DNA of 64,000 nt from Rhodospirillales bacterium (GTDB lineage Bacteria > Pseudomonadota > Alphaproteobacteria > Rhodospirillales > Casp-alpha2), in NCBI GenBank assembly GCA_021775095.1, contig JAJFII010000017.1, forward strand, positions 1 through 64,000, given 5' to 3'. Below the pieces are notes generated by a model, which made no database searches, was not told the DNA's origin, and saw nothing but the letters and a program-made list of their open reading frames with translations. Shown one piece after another: positions 44,920 through 54,337 of the stretch. Every line of letters begins with the position of its first letter. Position 1 is the stretch's first letter. The translations under genes were made by a program, and so were the position numbers.

Positions 44920-45029
44920 GTTTTATAAGCCGTTGAAAACAACCAATTCACCTTACGGGCTGATATAAATAGTTACTTTAATCGCTATTAATTATCGACT
45001 TTATTATCGATTTTCGCTATCTATGTTCT

Positions 45030-46022
45030 ATGGATGATGCTCTCCCCCCGATCTTGGGCGAAGACCCGCAATTCCTCGATGCGGTTGAACGCTGTTCACG
45101 CCTGGCGGCCATCAACCGTCCCTGTCTGGTGGTTGGCGAACGCGGCACCGGCAAGGAGTTGTTTTCATCGCGATTGCATTACCTGTCGGGCCGCTGGAAT
45201 GGGCCGCTGATTAAGGTCAATTGCGCGGCGTTGAGTGAAACGTTACTTGAATCCGAACTTTTTGGTCACGAAATGGGCGCGTTCACCGGGGCCCAGCGGA
45301 AACGCGCCGGGCGTTTCGAATTGGCCGACAGGGGCACTTTGATCCTCGACGAAATCGCCATCGCCTCGGCCGCCGTTCAGGAAAAGGTCCTGCGGGTGAT
45401 CGAATACGGGGAGTTCGAGCGGGTCGGCGGCAGTGAAACCCTGCAGGTTGATGTGCGTATTGTCGGCGGCGCAAATCTCGACCTGCCGGCCCTGTCGGCA
45501 TCGGGCAAATTCCGTGCCGACCTGCTCGACCGCCTGGCCTTTGACGTCATCACAATTCCTCCCTTGCGGGCCCGGCCCGGTGATATCATGACCCTGGCGG
45601 AGCGGTTTGCCCTTGAGATGTCCCATGAACTGCAACTCGACAAATTTCCCGGGTTTTCAAAGCGCGCCATGAATGCACTTCAAAACCATCCGTGGCCCGG
45701 CAACGTGCGGGAACTGAGAAATGTTGTTGAGCGGTCGGTGTTCGAACAGGCGCTCGAGACGGGGCCCATCGATCACATCCGGATCGACCCCTTTGCCAGC
45801 CCCTGGCGCCCGACCGGTCCGCCGTCGCTCGCCGTCACGGGGCCAGACACGGAACCGGCACCGGTCCGCAAGGATTTCACCCAAGCTGTCGCCGGCTTCG
45901 AGCGGTCGTTGCTGGCGGCGGCCCTGGCCGACAGCCGGCATTCGCAAAAACGCGCGGCCAACCAGTTGGGCCTGGGGTATCATCAATTGCGGCGCTTGTT
46001 GAGCAAACACAATATTCATTAA
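45030..46022 (+). CDS. pspF: Sigma-54 activator PspF
   Basis: 330 residues. The AAA+ domain starts at once, without a receiver domain, as in PspF: Walker A GERGTGKELF, GAFTGA loop in GHEMGAFTGAQ, Walker B LILDEI and the NVRELRNVVERSVFE region. A Fis-type helix-turn-helix (KRAANQLGLGYHQLRRLLS) closes the protein. Divergent from pspA across the sigma-54 promoter, it activates the operon when released by PspA. Confidence 0.96.
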   Translation: MDDALPPILGEDPQFLDAVERCSRLAAINRPCLVVGERGTGKELFSSRLHYLSGRWNGPLIKVNCAALSETLLESELFGHEMGAFTGAQRKRAGRFELADRGTLILDEIAIASAAVQEKVLRVIEYGEFERVGGSETLQVDVRIVGGANLDLPALSASGKFRADLLDRLAFDVITIPPLRARPGDIMTLAERFALEMSHELQLDKFPGFSKRAMNALQNHPWPGNVRELRNVVERSVFEQALETGPIDHIRIDPFASPWRPTGPPSLAVTGPDTEPAPVRKDFTQAVAGFERSLLAAALADSRHSQKRAANQLGLGYHQLRRLLSKHNIH

Positions 46023-46129
46023 CCCGTTACGACGTCTGAGCGGTCGTTGCCAGCTCCATGACGAATTTCCAGGATAATACGGCGTACTCCGATGAGCTAT
46101 ATTATTCCAGATATTCTTGGGTCAGGACC

Positions 46130-46966
46130 CTAGACGGCAACGTTGTCAATCAAGCGGGCCCGGCCGAGATAAGCTGCCGCCAAAACCCGTGCCGGGCGGG
46201 ATGCGTCACGGACCGGGCCCAGGGTTTGGGCATCGCGGACGGCCACGTAATCGACCGCGCCAAACCCGGCTTTGGTCAGTTTGGCTTCGGCCCAGGTGCG
46301 TTGACTGGCCGGGCTTTCGCCCTTGCGAACACGTGCCGCCACCTGGGTGATCGCGGCATAAAGCACGGGCGCAATTTTACGTTCTTCCGCCGTCAGGTAC
46401 TGATTACGCGACGACATGGCGAGGCCATCGTCTTCGCGAATGGTTTCGGCACCGATTATATTTACAGGTATATCCAGATCACGGGCCATGGTTTTAATGA
46501 CACAGAGCTGTTGATAGTCTTTTTCGCCAAATACCGCGACGTCGGGCAGGGCCTGTAAAAGCAGTTTTGCGACAACCGTGGCAACGCCGGAGAAAAAGTC
46601 CGGGCGAAATTCGCCCTCAAGGATTTGGCTCAACCCCTGGACATTAACCCGGGTGGAATGGCCATCGGGATAAATCTCCGAAACATTGGGGGCAAACAGC
46701 AGGTCCGTACCGGCTTCTGCCAACATCCTTTGATCGGCTTCTTCCGTGCGCGGATAGGTGGCAAAATCTTCGTGCGGTGCAAATTGCGAAGGATTTACAA
46801 ACAACGTCGCAATGGTGTGCTTGGCATGGGCCTTCGAATGGCTGACCAGGGACAGGTGACCGGCATGTAGGCCCCCCATGGTTGGCACCAGGCCAACACT
46901 TTCGTCGTTTTTCCGCCAGGCCCGTACATGTTGACGAAGCTCAGCAATGGTTCGAACCGTTTCCAT
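46130..46966 (-). CDS. panC: Pantothenate synthetase
   Basis: Condenses pantoate and beta-alanine with ATP to pantothenate (coenzyme A synthesis). About 278 residues. VPTMGGLHAGHLSLV carries the HxGH site, FVNPSQFAPHEDF and FGEKDYQQL follow, and the KMSK-like stretch is MSSRNQYL. ATG 46966 has AGAGGG eight bases upstream. Ends against pspF tail to tail. The panE-like gene far to the left is not linked to it. Confidence 0.96.
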   Translation of the reverse strand: METVRTIAELRQHVRAWRKNDESVGLVPTMGGLHAGHLSLVSHSKAHAKHTIATLFVNPSQFAPHEDFATYPRTEEADQRMLAEAGTDLLFAPNVSEIYPDGHSTRVNVQGLSQILEGEFRPDFFSGVATVVAKLLLQALPDVAVFGEKDYQQLCVIKTMARDLDIPVNIIGAETIREDDGLAMSSRNQYLTAEERKIAPVLYAAITQVAARVRKGESPASQRTWAEAKLTKAGFGAVDYVAVRDAQTLGPVRDASRPARVLAAAYLGRARLIDNVAV

Positions 46967-47051
46967 ACCATACACCCTCTATGGCCCATTCAACTGGGGC
47001 GCACGATAAACCACAATGCTGCACTGCACAATAGTCAGTTAACGAGAAATT

Positions 47052-47180
47052 TTATGGTTTTCTGTCCGGCACCTGGCGGGCCCGGGCACGGCCGCGAAAC
47101 CCCCAATAAAAAACGCCGAAAAACAGGGCCACCAGCCAGGGCAGCGGATTTGCCTTAAAAAAGTCGATGAGGTCTTCCAA
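47052..47180 (-). CDS. Small membrane protein, 42 aa
   Basis: TTG at 47180 follows GGAGG by five bases. The product begins with an acidic helix (LEDLIDFFKANP), continues with one hydrophobic helix (WLVALFFGVFYWGF) and ends in a very basic tail (RGRARARQVPDRKP). This is the positive-inside layout of a real single-pass membrane peptide. No family is recognised. Lies alone between panC and ggt on the minus strand. Confidence 0.6.
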   Translation of the reverse strand: MEDLIDFFKANPLPWLVALFFGVFYWGFRGRARARQVPDRKP

Positions 47181-47307
47181 TTGCGCCTCCAAATTGCCCT
47201 AATTACCGAAGAGTATGTATACTCCGGCCTATTCTGGCACGGAACTCTTGGATTGTCGTGGGCAGACAGGTAAAAACGTTCCTATACCTACTTTCGTGAG
47301 GCGCAAA

Positions 47308-49149
47308 ATGATCATGCAGCTGCTATATTCCCGCATCCCCTTTGCCTTACAGGGCAAATCCAGTCTGACCCTGTTCGCTGGCTGTTTTTTTCTCGCTGCC
47401 TGTGGTGCGCCGCCGTCTTCCACCCAACCCACGTCGACCGGTAAACAACCGGTAACGGCGTCGACCGCCGTGGCACCAACTCAGGCGACGACCCAGGCGT
47501 CGATTGCCGCCGTTCGCGCAAAAACCCCGGCCCTGAGCCAGATGATCGCTGCCGCCAATCCCCTGGCTGCGGATGCCGGCCGCTCGATGTTACGGGCCGG
47601 TGGCAGCGCCATCGACGCGGCCATTGCCGCGCAACTGGTTCTGACCCTGGTTGAACCCCAGTCCTCGGGCATTGGTGGTGGTGCCTTTCTGATGCATTAC
47701 GATGCCAAGTCCGGTTCAATTCAATCCTTTGACGGACGGGAAACCGCGCCAAAATCGGTGACACCGGAAATGTTTTTAAAGGCCGATGGAACCCGCAAAA
47801 AGTTTTATGAAGCGGTGGTTGGCGGCTCGGCCGTCGGTGTTCCCGGACTTTTGCGGATGCTCGAAATGGTCCACAAACAACACGGAAAGCTGCCCTGGAA
47901 ATCGTTGTTTAAACCGGCCATCGCGATGGCCCAACAGGGATTTTTAATTTCGCCTCGCCTCGCCGGGCTGATCGCCCAGGACAAATACCTGAAAACCTTT
48001 GAGGTCACGCGTCGGTATTTTTATGACGCCGACGGCAAGCCAAAACCCGAAGGCACCCGGCTCACCAACCCGGAGTTGGCAAATACCCTGAAACTTATTG
48101 CCAATGGCGGTGCCGACGCTTTCCATACGGGTCTGATCGCCAATAGGATTGTCGATACGGTGCAGGAAGCCAGCCAAAACCCCAGCGCCATGACGACCGA
48201 CGACATGGCCGGTTACCAGGCCAAGGACCGCCCGCCGGTCTGCCTGCCCTATCGGGTCTGGCTGGTCTGTGGCATGGGGCCCCCGTCGTCGGGTGGCCTG
48301 ACAACCCTGCAAATTCTGGGAATCCTGCAACGTTTTGATTTGCCCAAAATGCAACCCTTTGGCGCAAAAGCCGTTCATCTGATTGCCGAGGCCAGCCGCC
48401 TGGCCTTCGCCGATCGCAATACCTATATGGCCGACAGTGATTTTATTCCGGTACCGACCCTCGGTCTGCTCGATCCGGCTTATTTGGAACTGCGCGCCCA
48501 GGAAATTTCACCGTTCAAAACCGGCGGCGAAAAATCACCGGGCATGCCCGGTTTGCGGGCCGGATTAAAGTTCGCGACCAGCGCCAACGAAACCGGTTTA
48601 TCAACAACCCATTTGAGTGTCATCGACCGGGCCGGCAATGCAGTTTCCATGACTTCGAGCATTGAAAACGCCTTCGGCTCGCGAATGATGTCCGGCGGAT
48701 TTTTATTAAACAACCAGTTAACCGATTTTTCCTTCCTGCCGTCAAAGGATGGAGCGCCCATCGCCAACCGGGCGGCACCAGGCAAACGCCCGCGCAGTTC
48801 GATGTCGCCAACCCTGGTTTTTGACGGTTCCGGAAAACTCGTTATGGCCGTCGGCTCGCCGGGCGGGTCCCGGATCATCGGATACGTGGTGAAAACACTG
48901 ATCGCCGCCCTGGACTGGGGGATGGATATGGATGCGGCCATCGATGCCCCGTATTTTGTCAATCGAAATGGTTCAACCGATCTGGAAAAGGACACGGCCC
49001 TCGAAACCATCAAACCGGCCCTCGAGGAAATGGGACATACGGTTAAGTTGATTTCCTCTGCCAGCGGCCTGCACGGCATTCGGGTTACCGAACGCGGTCT
49101 GCAGGGCGGTGCCGATAAAAGACGTGAAGGTGTCGCCATAGGCGACTAG
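47308..49149 (+). CDS. ggt: Gamma-glutamyltransferase, lipoprotein form
   Basis: Cleaves glutathione and other gamma-glutamyl compounds in the periplasm. 613 residues from ATG 47308 (GAGG seven bases upstream). The signal peptide ends in lipobox LAAC (LFAGCFFLAACG), so the precursor is probably lipid-anchored, unlike the soluble E. coli enzyme. Family motifs: ANPLAADAGRSMLRAGGSAI, SSGIGGGAFLMHY, FDGRETAP. The self-cleavage threonine lies in STTHLSVID, and GSPGGSRI is near the C-terminus. Confidence 0.93.
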   Translation: MIMQLLYSRIPFALQGKSSLTLFAGCFFLAACGAPPSSTQPTSTGKQPVTASTAVAPTQATTQASIAAVRAKTPALSQMIAAANPLAADAGRSMLRAGGSAIDAAIAAQLVLTLVEPQSSGIGGGAFLMHYDAKSGSIQSFDGRETAPKSVTPEMFLKADGTRKKFYEAVVGGSAVGVPGLLRMLEMVHKQHGKLPWKSLFKPAIAMAQQGFLISPRLAGLIAQDKYLKTFEVTRRYFYDADGKPKPEGTRLTNPELANTLKLIANGGADAFHTGLIANRIVDTVQEASQNPSAMTTDDMAGYQAKDRPPVCLPYRVWLVCGMGPPSSGGLTTLQILGILQRFDLPKMQPFGAKAVHLIAEASRLAFADRNTYMADSDFIPVPTLGLLDPAYLELRAQEISPFKTGGEKSPGMPGLRAGLKFATSANETGLSTTHLSVIDRAGNAVSMTSSIENAFGSRMMSGGFLLNNQLTDFSFLPSKDGAPIANRAAPGKRPRSSMSPTLVFDGSGKLVMAVGSPGGSRIIGYVVKTLIAALDWGMDMDAAIDAPYFVNRNGSTDLEKDTALETIKPALEEMGHTVKLISSASGLHGIRVTERGLQGGADKRREGVAIGD

Positions 49150-49185
49150 AACATACACAAGTGTGAATATTTAAAAGGAAATAGC

Positions 49186-50382
49186 ATGACTGACCCCACC
49201 GGCTTGCCGCGCATTCGACTGCGTCCGGGTGCCGATTCGCGTTTCAAGCGCGGCCACAATTGGGTTTATTCCAACGAAATCGAAATGGATGATGCCGCCA
49301 AGGCGCTGCCCGCCGGGTCGATGGTACAACTCCTGCGCAGTGACAAAAAGGAATTGGGTGTCGGCACATTTAACCCCCATACGCTGATCGCCTATCGCGG
49401 TTTCAGTCGCTCGGGTTCGCGACCTGTTGACGGCAAGCTCATCAAAGACCGCCTGACACGCGCGCGCGCCCTGCGCGAGGCTTTGTTTGGCGAACCCCAT
49501 TATCGCCTGATTCACGGCGACGCCGATGGCCTGCCCGGTTTGGTGATTGACCGGTTTGCCGACACGGTTGTTGTACAGACGGCGACGGCCGGCATGGACC
49601 AGTTGCTTGATCAGGTCATCGTCGCCCTGGAAAAACTGATCTCGCCGTCGACAATCGTGATAAGCAACGACGGCAAATTCCGCAATCTGGAACACCTTGA
49701 TCGCTACTCGAAAGTGGTTAAAGGCGGAGCCAACGGGGCGATCGAGGTCCGGGAAAATGACCTAACGTTTTATGCCGACCCCCTGAACGGCCAGAAATCC
49801 GGATGGTTCTTTGACCAGCGGCGGAACCGGGCCTTTGTCAGCGGCCTGGCAAAAGGACGAAATGCCGTCGACCTCTACAGTTATGCCGGTGGCTTTGGGA
49901 TTACTGCGGCAGCGGCAGGGGCCACCAATGTGTTGATGATTGATCGTTCGGAAAGGGCCTTGGATTTGGCGCGAAAAGCCGCCGAAACCAATGGCCTTGC
50001 CAGTGCCTGCCAATTCAGTGCAACCGAAGTCTTTGGCGCCCTGGAGCGGTTTCAGGAGGGCAAACGTCGGTTTGGACTGGTGATCGCTGATCCGCCGGCC
50101 TTTATAAAAACCAAAAAAGACGTGGCCACCGGCATCAAAGGTTACAAAAAACTTGCCCGGCTGAGTGCGACCGCCGTTGAACCCCAAGGTTTTTTGTTTA
50201 TTGCGTCGTGCTCACACAACATGCACGAAGATCGGTTCATTGAAGAAACCTCGCGTGGCATTGGCCAGGCCGGCCGCTCGCCCCGCCTGATTTATCGTTC
50301 GGGTGCCGGCCCGGACCATCCGGTCCACCCGTTCATGCCAGAATCTGAATATTTAAAAGCCCTGGTTTATCAACTGGATTAA
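49186..50382 (+). CDS. rlmI: 23S rRNA (cytosine-C5) methyltransferase RlmI-like
   Basis: 398 residues, the length of E. coli RlmI (YccW). An N-terminal PUA-like domain (RLRPGADSRFKRGHNWVYSN) is followed by an EEHEE-type linker and the class I methyltransferase core with VDLYSYAGGFGITAAA (motif I), DPPAFIKTKK (motif IV) and IASCSHNM carrying the catalytic cysteine (motif VI). AAAAGGA precedes the ATG. The target position (C1962 in E. coli) is inferred from the family. Confidence 0.9.
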   Translation: MTDPTGLPRIRLRPGADSRFKRGHNWVYSNEIEMDDAAKALPAGSMVQLLRSDKKELGVGTFNPHTLIAYRGFSRSGSRPVDGKLIKDRLTRARALREALFGEPHYRLIHGDADGLPGLVIDRFADTVVVQTATAGMDQLLDQVIVALEKLISPSTIVISNDGKFRNLEHLDRYSKVVKGGANGAIEVRENDLTFYADPLNGQKSGWFFDQRRNRAFVSGLAKGRNAVDLYSYAGGFGITAAAAGATNVLMIDRSERALDLARKAAETNGLASACQFSATEVFGALERFQEGKRRFGLVIADPPAFIKTKKDVATGIKGYKKLARLSATAVEPQGFLFIASCSHNMHEDRFIEETSRGIGQAGRSPRLIYRSGAGPDHPVHPFMPESEYLKALVYQLD

Positions 50383-50476
50383 AAAAGCCCGCAGCCAACA
50401 GGCCACCTTGCGGCAGGGTTTTCAGATCCTCCGCCTATCACGACGGAGGACTACGACGGGGGATCACGACGGGGTT

Positions 50477-51904
50477 TCAGGCGGGGTTTTTGCGACTGAC
50501 GGGAAGGGTTATTTTAAAAGTCGTTCCCGCCGGCCGATCCAGGTGTTCAATATCGCCGCCATGGGCCCTCAAGACGTCGCGGACGATGACCAGCCCCAAT
50601 CCCGTGCCGCCCTCCTTAACCGACCCGACAAAGGGTTGGAACAGACGTTCCCGGGCGCGGTCGGCCAGGCCGGGTCCGTCGTCCGAGACGAAAATGATGA
50701 GGCCGTCGGCCTCAGACCAGGCCTCAATGGTTATCTCACTGGCACCCGCTTCATGGGCATTGCGGCCAAGATTGGCGAAGGCTCTGAACAACTGTTCCCG
50801 ATCCCCGACGATGAGCAAATCCGGGTCGATCCTGTTGTTCCAAAGGATGTCGGCGCTCGGCTTGACTTCAAAATTGTCTTCCACCGGTTCCGACAGGTGA
50901 ATACCCACTTCGTCGAGTAAATCGAACAGGGCAAAGCGAGAAATGTTCATCTGCGGCACACCCTGGCCCACATAATTGAGCGTCTGGCTACACAACTTGA
51001 CGGCTTTATCGATGGAATCATAGAGCCGCGGCAAGGTTCTTTTGACTTCCGGATCGTCAACCAGGGCCAGTTTGTCAAAGGCCAATACGGCGGTCGCCAG
51101 GGAATTGCGCAAATCGTGGTTTATTTTTGCCATGCCCGCCCCAAGCGTCGCCAGGCGGGACTGTTGTGCCAGAGCTTTACGAACCTCATCCTGCATCCGT
51201 GCCAGTTCGCGTTCCGTGATTCCAATCTCGTCACGCCGTCCCGACGGCGGTATCTCTCTTAAGGCGTCCTCCGGTGATCGTCTGAATTGGCGGATACTTG
51301 CCGTAATCCGACGCATGGGCCGGATCAATAACCAGTTCAGGGTCAAATAAACCAGGGTTGCAGCAAACACCGATATGACCACAGACAAATTGACAATCCG
51401 CGTTGAAAAGGCATACATGGCTTCACGCATGGGGGTTTCGTCCATAACGATTTCGACCATCACCGACGGGTCTTTCTGAGACGTACCGATGACTCTCAGA
51501 ACCCGGTTTCTATTTTGCAACAGGGTTTCGAAGGCGTCTTTGATCCACATAAAAAAGGATTCTTCATTGACATCAATGGTCCGGTCGACTTTGGGCGGCA
51601 TCGACTTGGAAACCATCAACACCCGCTGTTCGGGCCGATGCAGGACGATTCCATAGGCTTCCGCATGGAACAACAGTTTGTCGCCCAGTCCCTTATCGAC
51701 GATTCCTTCCGGAATGGCTTCCAGCGCCAATGTCGCCAAATGGGCCCAAACGATCCGCTCTTCCATATAAACCTTTCGAAACCGCGATACGGACGGAGTC
51801 CAGATCAAGGCTTCGGCGATCATAATAAAAAAGATCGTCAACATCAGCAGACGTATCGACAGGCCGGTGAACAGAGACGGGGAATCGACGGTTTTTTTTG
51901 CCAT
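50477..51904 (-). CDS. Membrane sensor histidine kinase (orphan)
   Basis: 475 residues. Two membrane helices (~15-37 and ~170-192) enclose a periplasmic sensor domain of about 130 residues, followed by HAMP. The dimerisation H-box is unusual (MAKINHDLRNSLA in place of SHELRTPL). The ATPase part has NLGRNAHEAG, DDGPGL and GGTGLGLVIV. No response regulator is adjacent. Gap to the flavin reductase gene upstream is 15 bases, so they may be co-transcribed. Confidence 0.88.
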   Translation of the reverse strand: MAKKTVDSPSLFTGLSIRLLMLTIFFIMIAEALIWTPSVSRFRKVYMEERIVWAHLATLALEAIPEGIVDKGLGDKLLFHAEAYGIVLHRPEQRVLMVSKSMPPKVDRTIDVNEESFFMWIKDAFETLLQNRNRVLRVIGTSQKDPSVMVEIVMDETPMREAMYAFSTRIVNLSVVISVFAATLVYLTLNWLLIRPMRRITASIRQFRRSPEDALREIPPSGRRDEIGITERELARMQDEVRKALAQQSRLATLGAGMAKINHDLRNSLATAVLAFDKLALVDDPEVKRTLPRLYDSIDKAVKLCSQTLNYVGQGVPQMNISRFALFDLLDEVGIHLSEPVEDNFEVKPSADILWNNRIDPDLLIVGDREQLFRAFANLGRNAHEAGASEITIEAWSEADGLIIFVSDDGPGLADRARERLFQPFVGSVKEGGTGLGLVIVRDVLRAHGGDIEHLDRPAGTTFKITLPVSRKNPA

Positions 51905-51919
51905 AACTGGCTTTAATCA

Positions 51920-53347
51920 TTACCCAAATTTGGCTAAAAAGCGAACGATTTTACGGGTCTTTTCGCTGAACAGGGACGGTGTATAAAAACTGCCGGCGGC
52001 GCGTTTGGAAATTTCACCTAATGTGGGATAGGGCACGATTATCTGCGCAATATCACCAATCTTCATGCCCTTGGACAGGGCCAGCACCCAGGTTTGGATC
52101 AGTTCACCGGCTTGCCGCCCGACAATCCCACAGCCCAGAATTTTCCCTTTTTTACTGGTGACAACCTTGATCAACCCGCCTTTCGCCCCCTCCGCCAAAG
52201 CCCGGTCATTCTCCGCGTAAGGCCAGGTTAAAACCCGCGTGCTGTCGCCATGGATTTCGCGCGCCTGATCTTCCGTCAGACCGACCTGGGCCAGTTCCGG
52301 CGAGGTGAACGTCACCCACGGCACGAACCGGTGATCGGCCTTTGACGGCAGGCGGAACAAGGCATTTTTGATGACAATGTTCGCATGATATCCGGCCACG
52401 TGGGTAAATTGAAAACCGCCGGCAACATCACCAATGGCAAATATTTTTTTGTTGGAGGTTCGCATCCTCGCGTCGACCTCGATGCCCTTTGGCGAATAAC
52501 CGATCCCAGCCTTTTCCAGGTCCATGCCATTTACATTGGGGCGCCGTCCGGCAGCAACCAACAGATGGCTGCCGTCTACCGATTGTTCTTTACCGTCTTT
52601 TTCGACGATCACCCGAACCCCTTTGGCGGTTTTTTTAATCCGTAAAACCTTTATGTCCTCATGCAGGTCAATCCCTTCATGGAGGATTTGTTTACGTACC
52701 GCGTCGACAAGTTCGGCATCGTCCTTGGGCATAATCTTGAACATTTCGAGCACACTGACATCGGCTCCCAACTGTTTGTGGGCCTGGGCCATCTCGATCC
52801 CAATCGGCCCACCACCAATAACAATCAGGTGTTTGGGGATTTCGGCGAGGTCGAAAATGGTTTCGTTGATCAAATAAGGCACCTCGTCAATTCCGGGAAT
52901 AGGCGGCACGAAAGCCCGGCTGCCGGTGGCAATCACTACCCGGCGGGCGCGAATGCGGGTATCGCCCGCCACAACCTCCTGGCGGCCGGCCATTTTCCCT
53001 TCCGCCTCGATCACCTGGACACCCAGACTTTCAAACCGCTCGACGGAATCATTGGGTTCAATGGCGGCGATGGTATTTCGCACATGGCCATAAACACCAG
53101 CAGCGTCAATCTTTTTAATTTGCCCCTGAATACCAAACCGCCCGGCGTCGCGAACCGCTTGCGCCGCATGTCCGGCGGCCAGCAGAGCCTTCGACGGCAC
53201 GCAGCCATAGTTGAGGCAATCCCCGCCCATTTTATGTTTTTCGATCAAAACGGTGCTGGCGCCCATTTGAGCCGCCCCCGCCGCAACCGACAAACCGCCA
53301 GAGCCTGCGCCAATGACGCAAATGTCTACATGTAATGTTTTTGTCAT
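51920..53347 (-). CDS. FAD-dependent pyridine nucleotide-disulfide oxidoreductase (MerA/Lpd-like)
   Basis: 475 residues. FAD site CVIGAGSGGLSVA, redox-active disulfide Cys44/Cys49 in GGDCLNYGCVPSKALL, NAD site IVIGGGPIGIEMA, second FAD motif FAIGDVAGG, and a C-terminal dimerisation domain ending without the His-Glu motif of true Lpd. This group, encoded beside TVP38-type proteins, resembles mercuric reductase without the metal-binding domain. The electron acceptor is unknown. Confidence 0.88.
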   Translation of the reverse strand: MTKTLHVDICVIGAGSGGLSVAAGAAQMGASTVLIEKHKMGGDCLNYGCVPSKALLAAGHAAQAVRDAGRFGIQGQIKKIDAAGVYGHVRNTIAAIEPNDSVERFESLGVQVIEAEGKMAGRQEVVAGDTRIRARRVVIATGSRAFVPPIPGIDEVPYLINETIFDLAEIPKHLIVIGGGPIGIEMAQAHKQLGADVSVLEMFKIMPKDDAELVDAVRKQILHEGIDLHEDIKVLRIKKTAKGVRVIVEKDGKEQSVDGSHLLVAAGRRPNVNGMDLEKAGIGYSPKGIEVDARMRTSNKKIFAIGDVAGGFQFTHVAGYHANIVIKNALFRLPSKADHRFVPWVTFTSPELAQVGLTEDQAREIHGDSTRVLTWPYAENDRALAEGAKGGLIKVVTSKKGKILGCGIVGRQAGELIQTWVLALSKGMKIGDIAQIIVPYPTLGEISKRAAGSFYTPSLFSEKTRKIVRFLAKFG

Positions 53348-53363
53348 AAGGGTCCTAACTCAT

Positions 53364-54125
53364 TCAAGACGACGTGCCGTTGGTTTTGACCCTTTTGTAG
53401 ATGATTGGGACCAAAGAGAGTACCGCAAGCGCCAAAATCGGTCCCAAAATATCCGGCTGGAAGATGATTTTCAAATCCGGCATACCGCCGGCGTCAAACA
53501 CCGCTCCCAATCCGTTACCGACACTGCAGAACACCGCCGTTCCCGGAATGATCCCAAAAAACGTGCCGATGACAAAGGTCCGCATGGGCACCCCAAGAAA
53601 GGCTGGAACCAGGTTAACCAGCCAGAAAGGGAAGAGCGGAACCAGCCTTAAAAACAACAGATAACTCAAGGCATTAGACTTAAAACCCTGTTCCATTTTT
53701 TCGGCCGACTTGCCGGCTTTCGATCGGAAGAAGTCGGCCAGGCAGTATCGCGCAAGAATAAAAATCAGCAAAGCACCCAACGTTGCGGCGGAGACCACAT
53801 AGAGAGTAGCCTGCACGGTTCCAAAAATAAATCCACCGGCCAGGGTCATCCAGGTCGCGCCGGGCAGGGACAGGGCGACGACAACCGCATATAGGGCGAT
53901 AAAACTGCCGATGGCCATCATTTGGTTGGATTCTGACCAGCGAATCAATTCTTCGCGGTTATCGCGCAGGGCTTCGAAGGACAGATACTGATTCAGACCC
54001 AGACCAAAAAACCCGGCGACCACCGCAATCAAGACAAAAAGCGGAAGGACTTTTTTTACGCTCAAACCGCCCGATTTTCCCTCAGTGGGTGTTGCCGTCG
54101 GCTGCTTTGTTGGATGGTCGGTCAC
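53364..54125 (-). CDS. TVP38/TMEM64 family membrane protein
   Basis: 253 residues with a charged N-terminus and about six hydrophobic helices. The family signature region is LSLPGATWMTLAGGFIFGT, and LRLVPLFPFWLVNLVPAFLG follows. GTG start. It precedes the flavin reductase gene by 16 bases, a pairing repeated in many bacteria. DedA-related proteins move lipid carriers or act in membrane homeostasis; the exact role is unknown. Confidence 0.9.
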   Translation of the reverse strand: MTDHPTKQPTATPTEGKSGGLSVKKVLPLFVLIAVVAGFFGLGLNQYLSFEALRDNREELIRWSESNQMMAIGSFIALYAVVVALSLPGATWMTLAGGFIFGTVQATLYVVSAATLGALLIFILARYCLADFFRSKAGKSAEKMEQGFKSNALSYLLFLRLVPLFPFWLVNLVPAFLGVPMRTFVIGTFFGIIPGTAVFCSVGNGLGAVFDAGGMPDLKIIFQPDILGPILALAVLSLVPIIYKRVKTNGTSS

Positions 54126-54337
54126 AAATTTAACTTTCTCATAAACCGCAATTACACCGCCTCGCGGGTGCGAAGCCGATGCCTATAAATTTTATTCTAG
54201 TTGCTGATGGCGTGACAAAGGAGACACTGTTAATAACAATACCGTGAGATATTTGTAATTGCCCTGCCCGCGCCAGAGCCCCGCGTTCAACGGATCTGGA
54301 ACAGCTCTGCGACGGTCAGGGATGATCCGGCGGCGGC

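Noticed and set aside
46058-46558. 166-codon plus-strand frame
   Set aside because: It lies antisense to panC, has no ribosome site and no recognisable motif.
50400-50476. Short GACGG-rich repeats and a possible hairpin between rlmI and the histidine kinase
   Set aside because: The pairing is imperfect and lacks a clean T-run; it was not strong enough to call a terminator.
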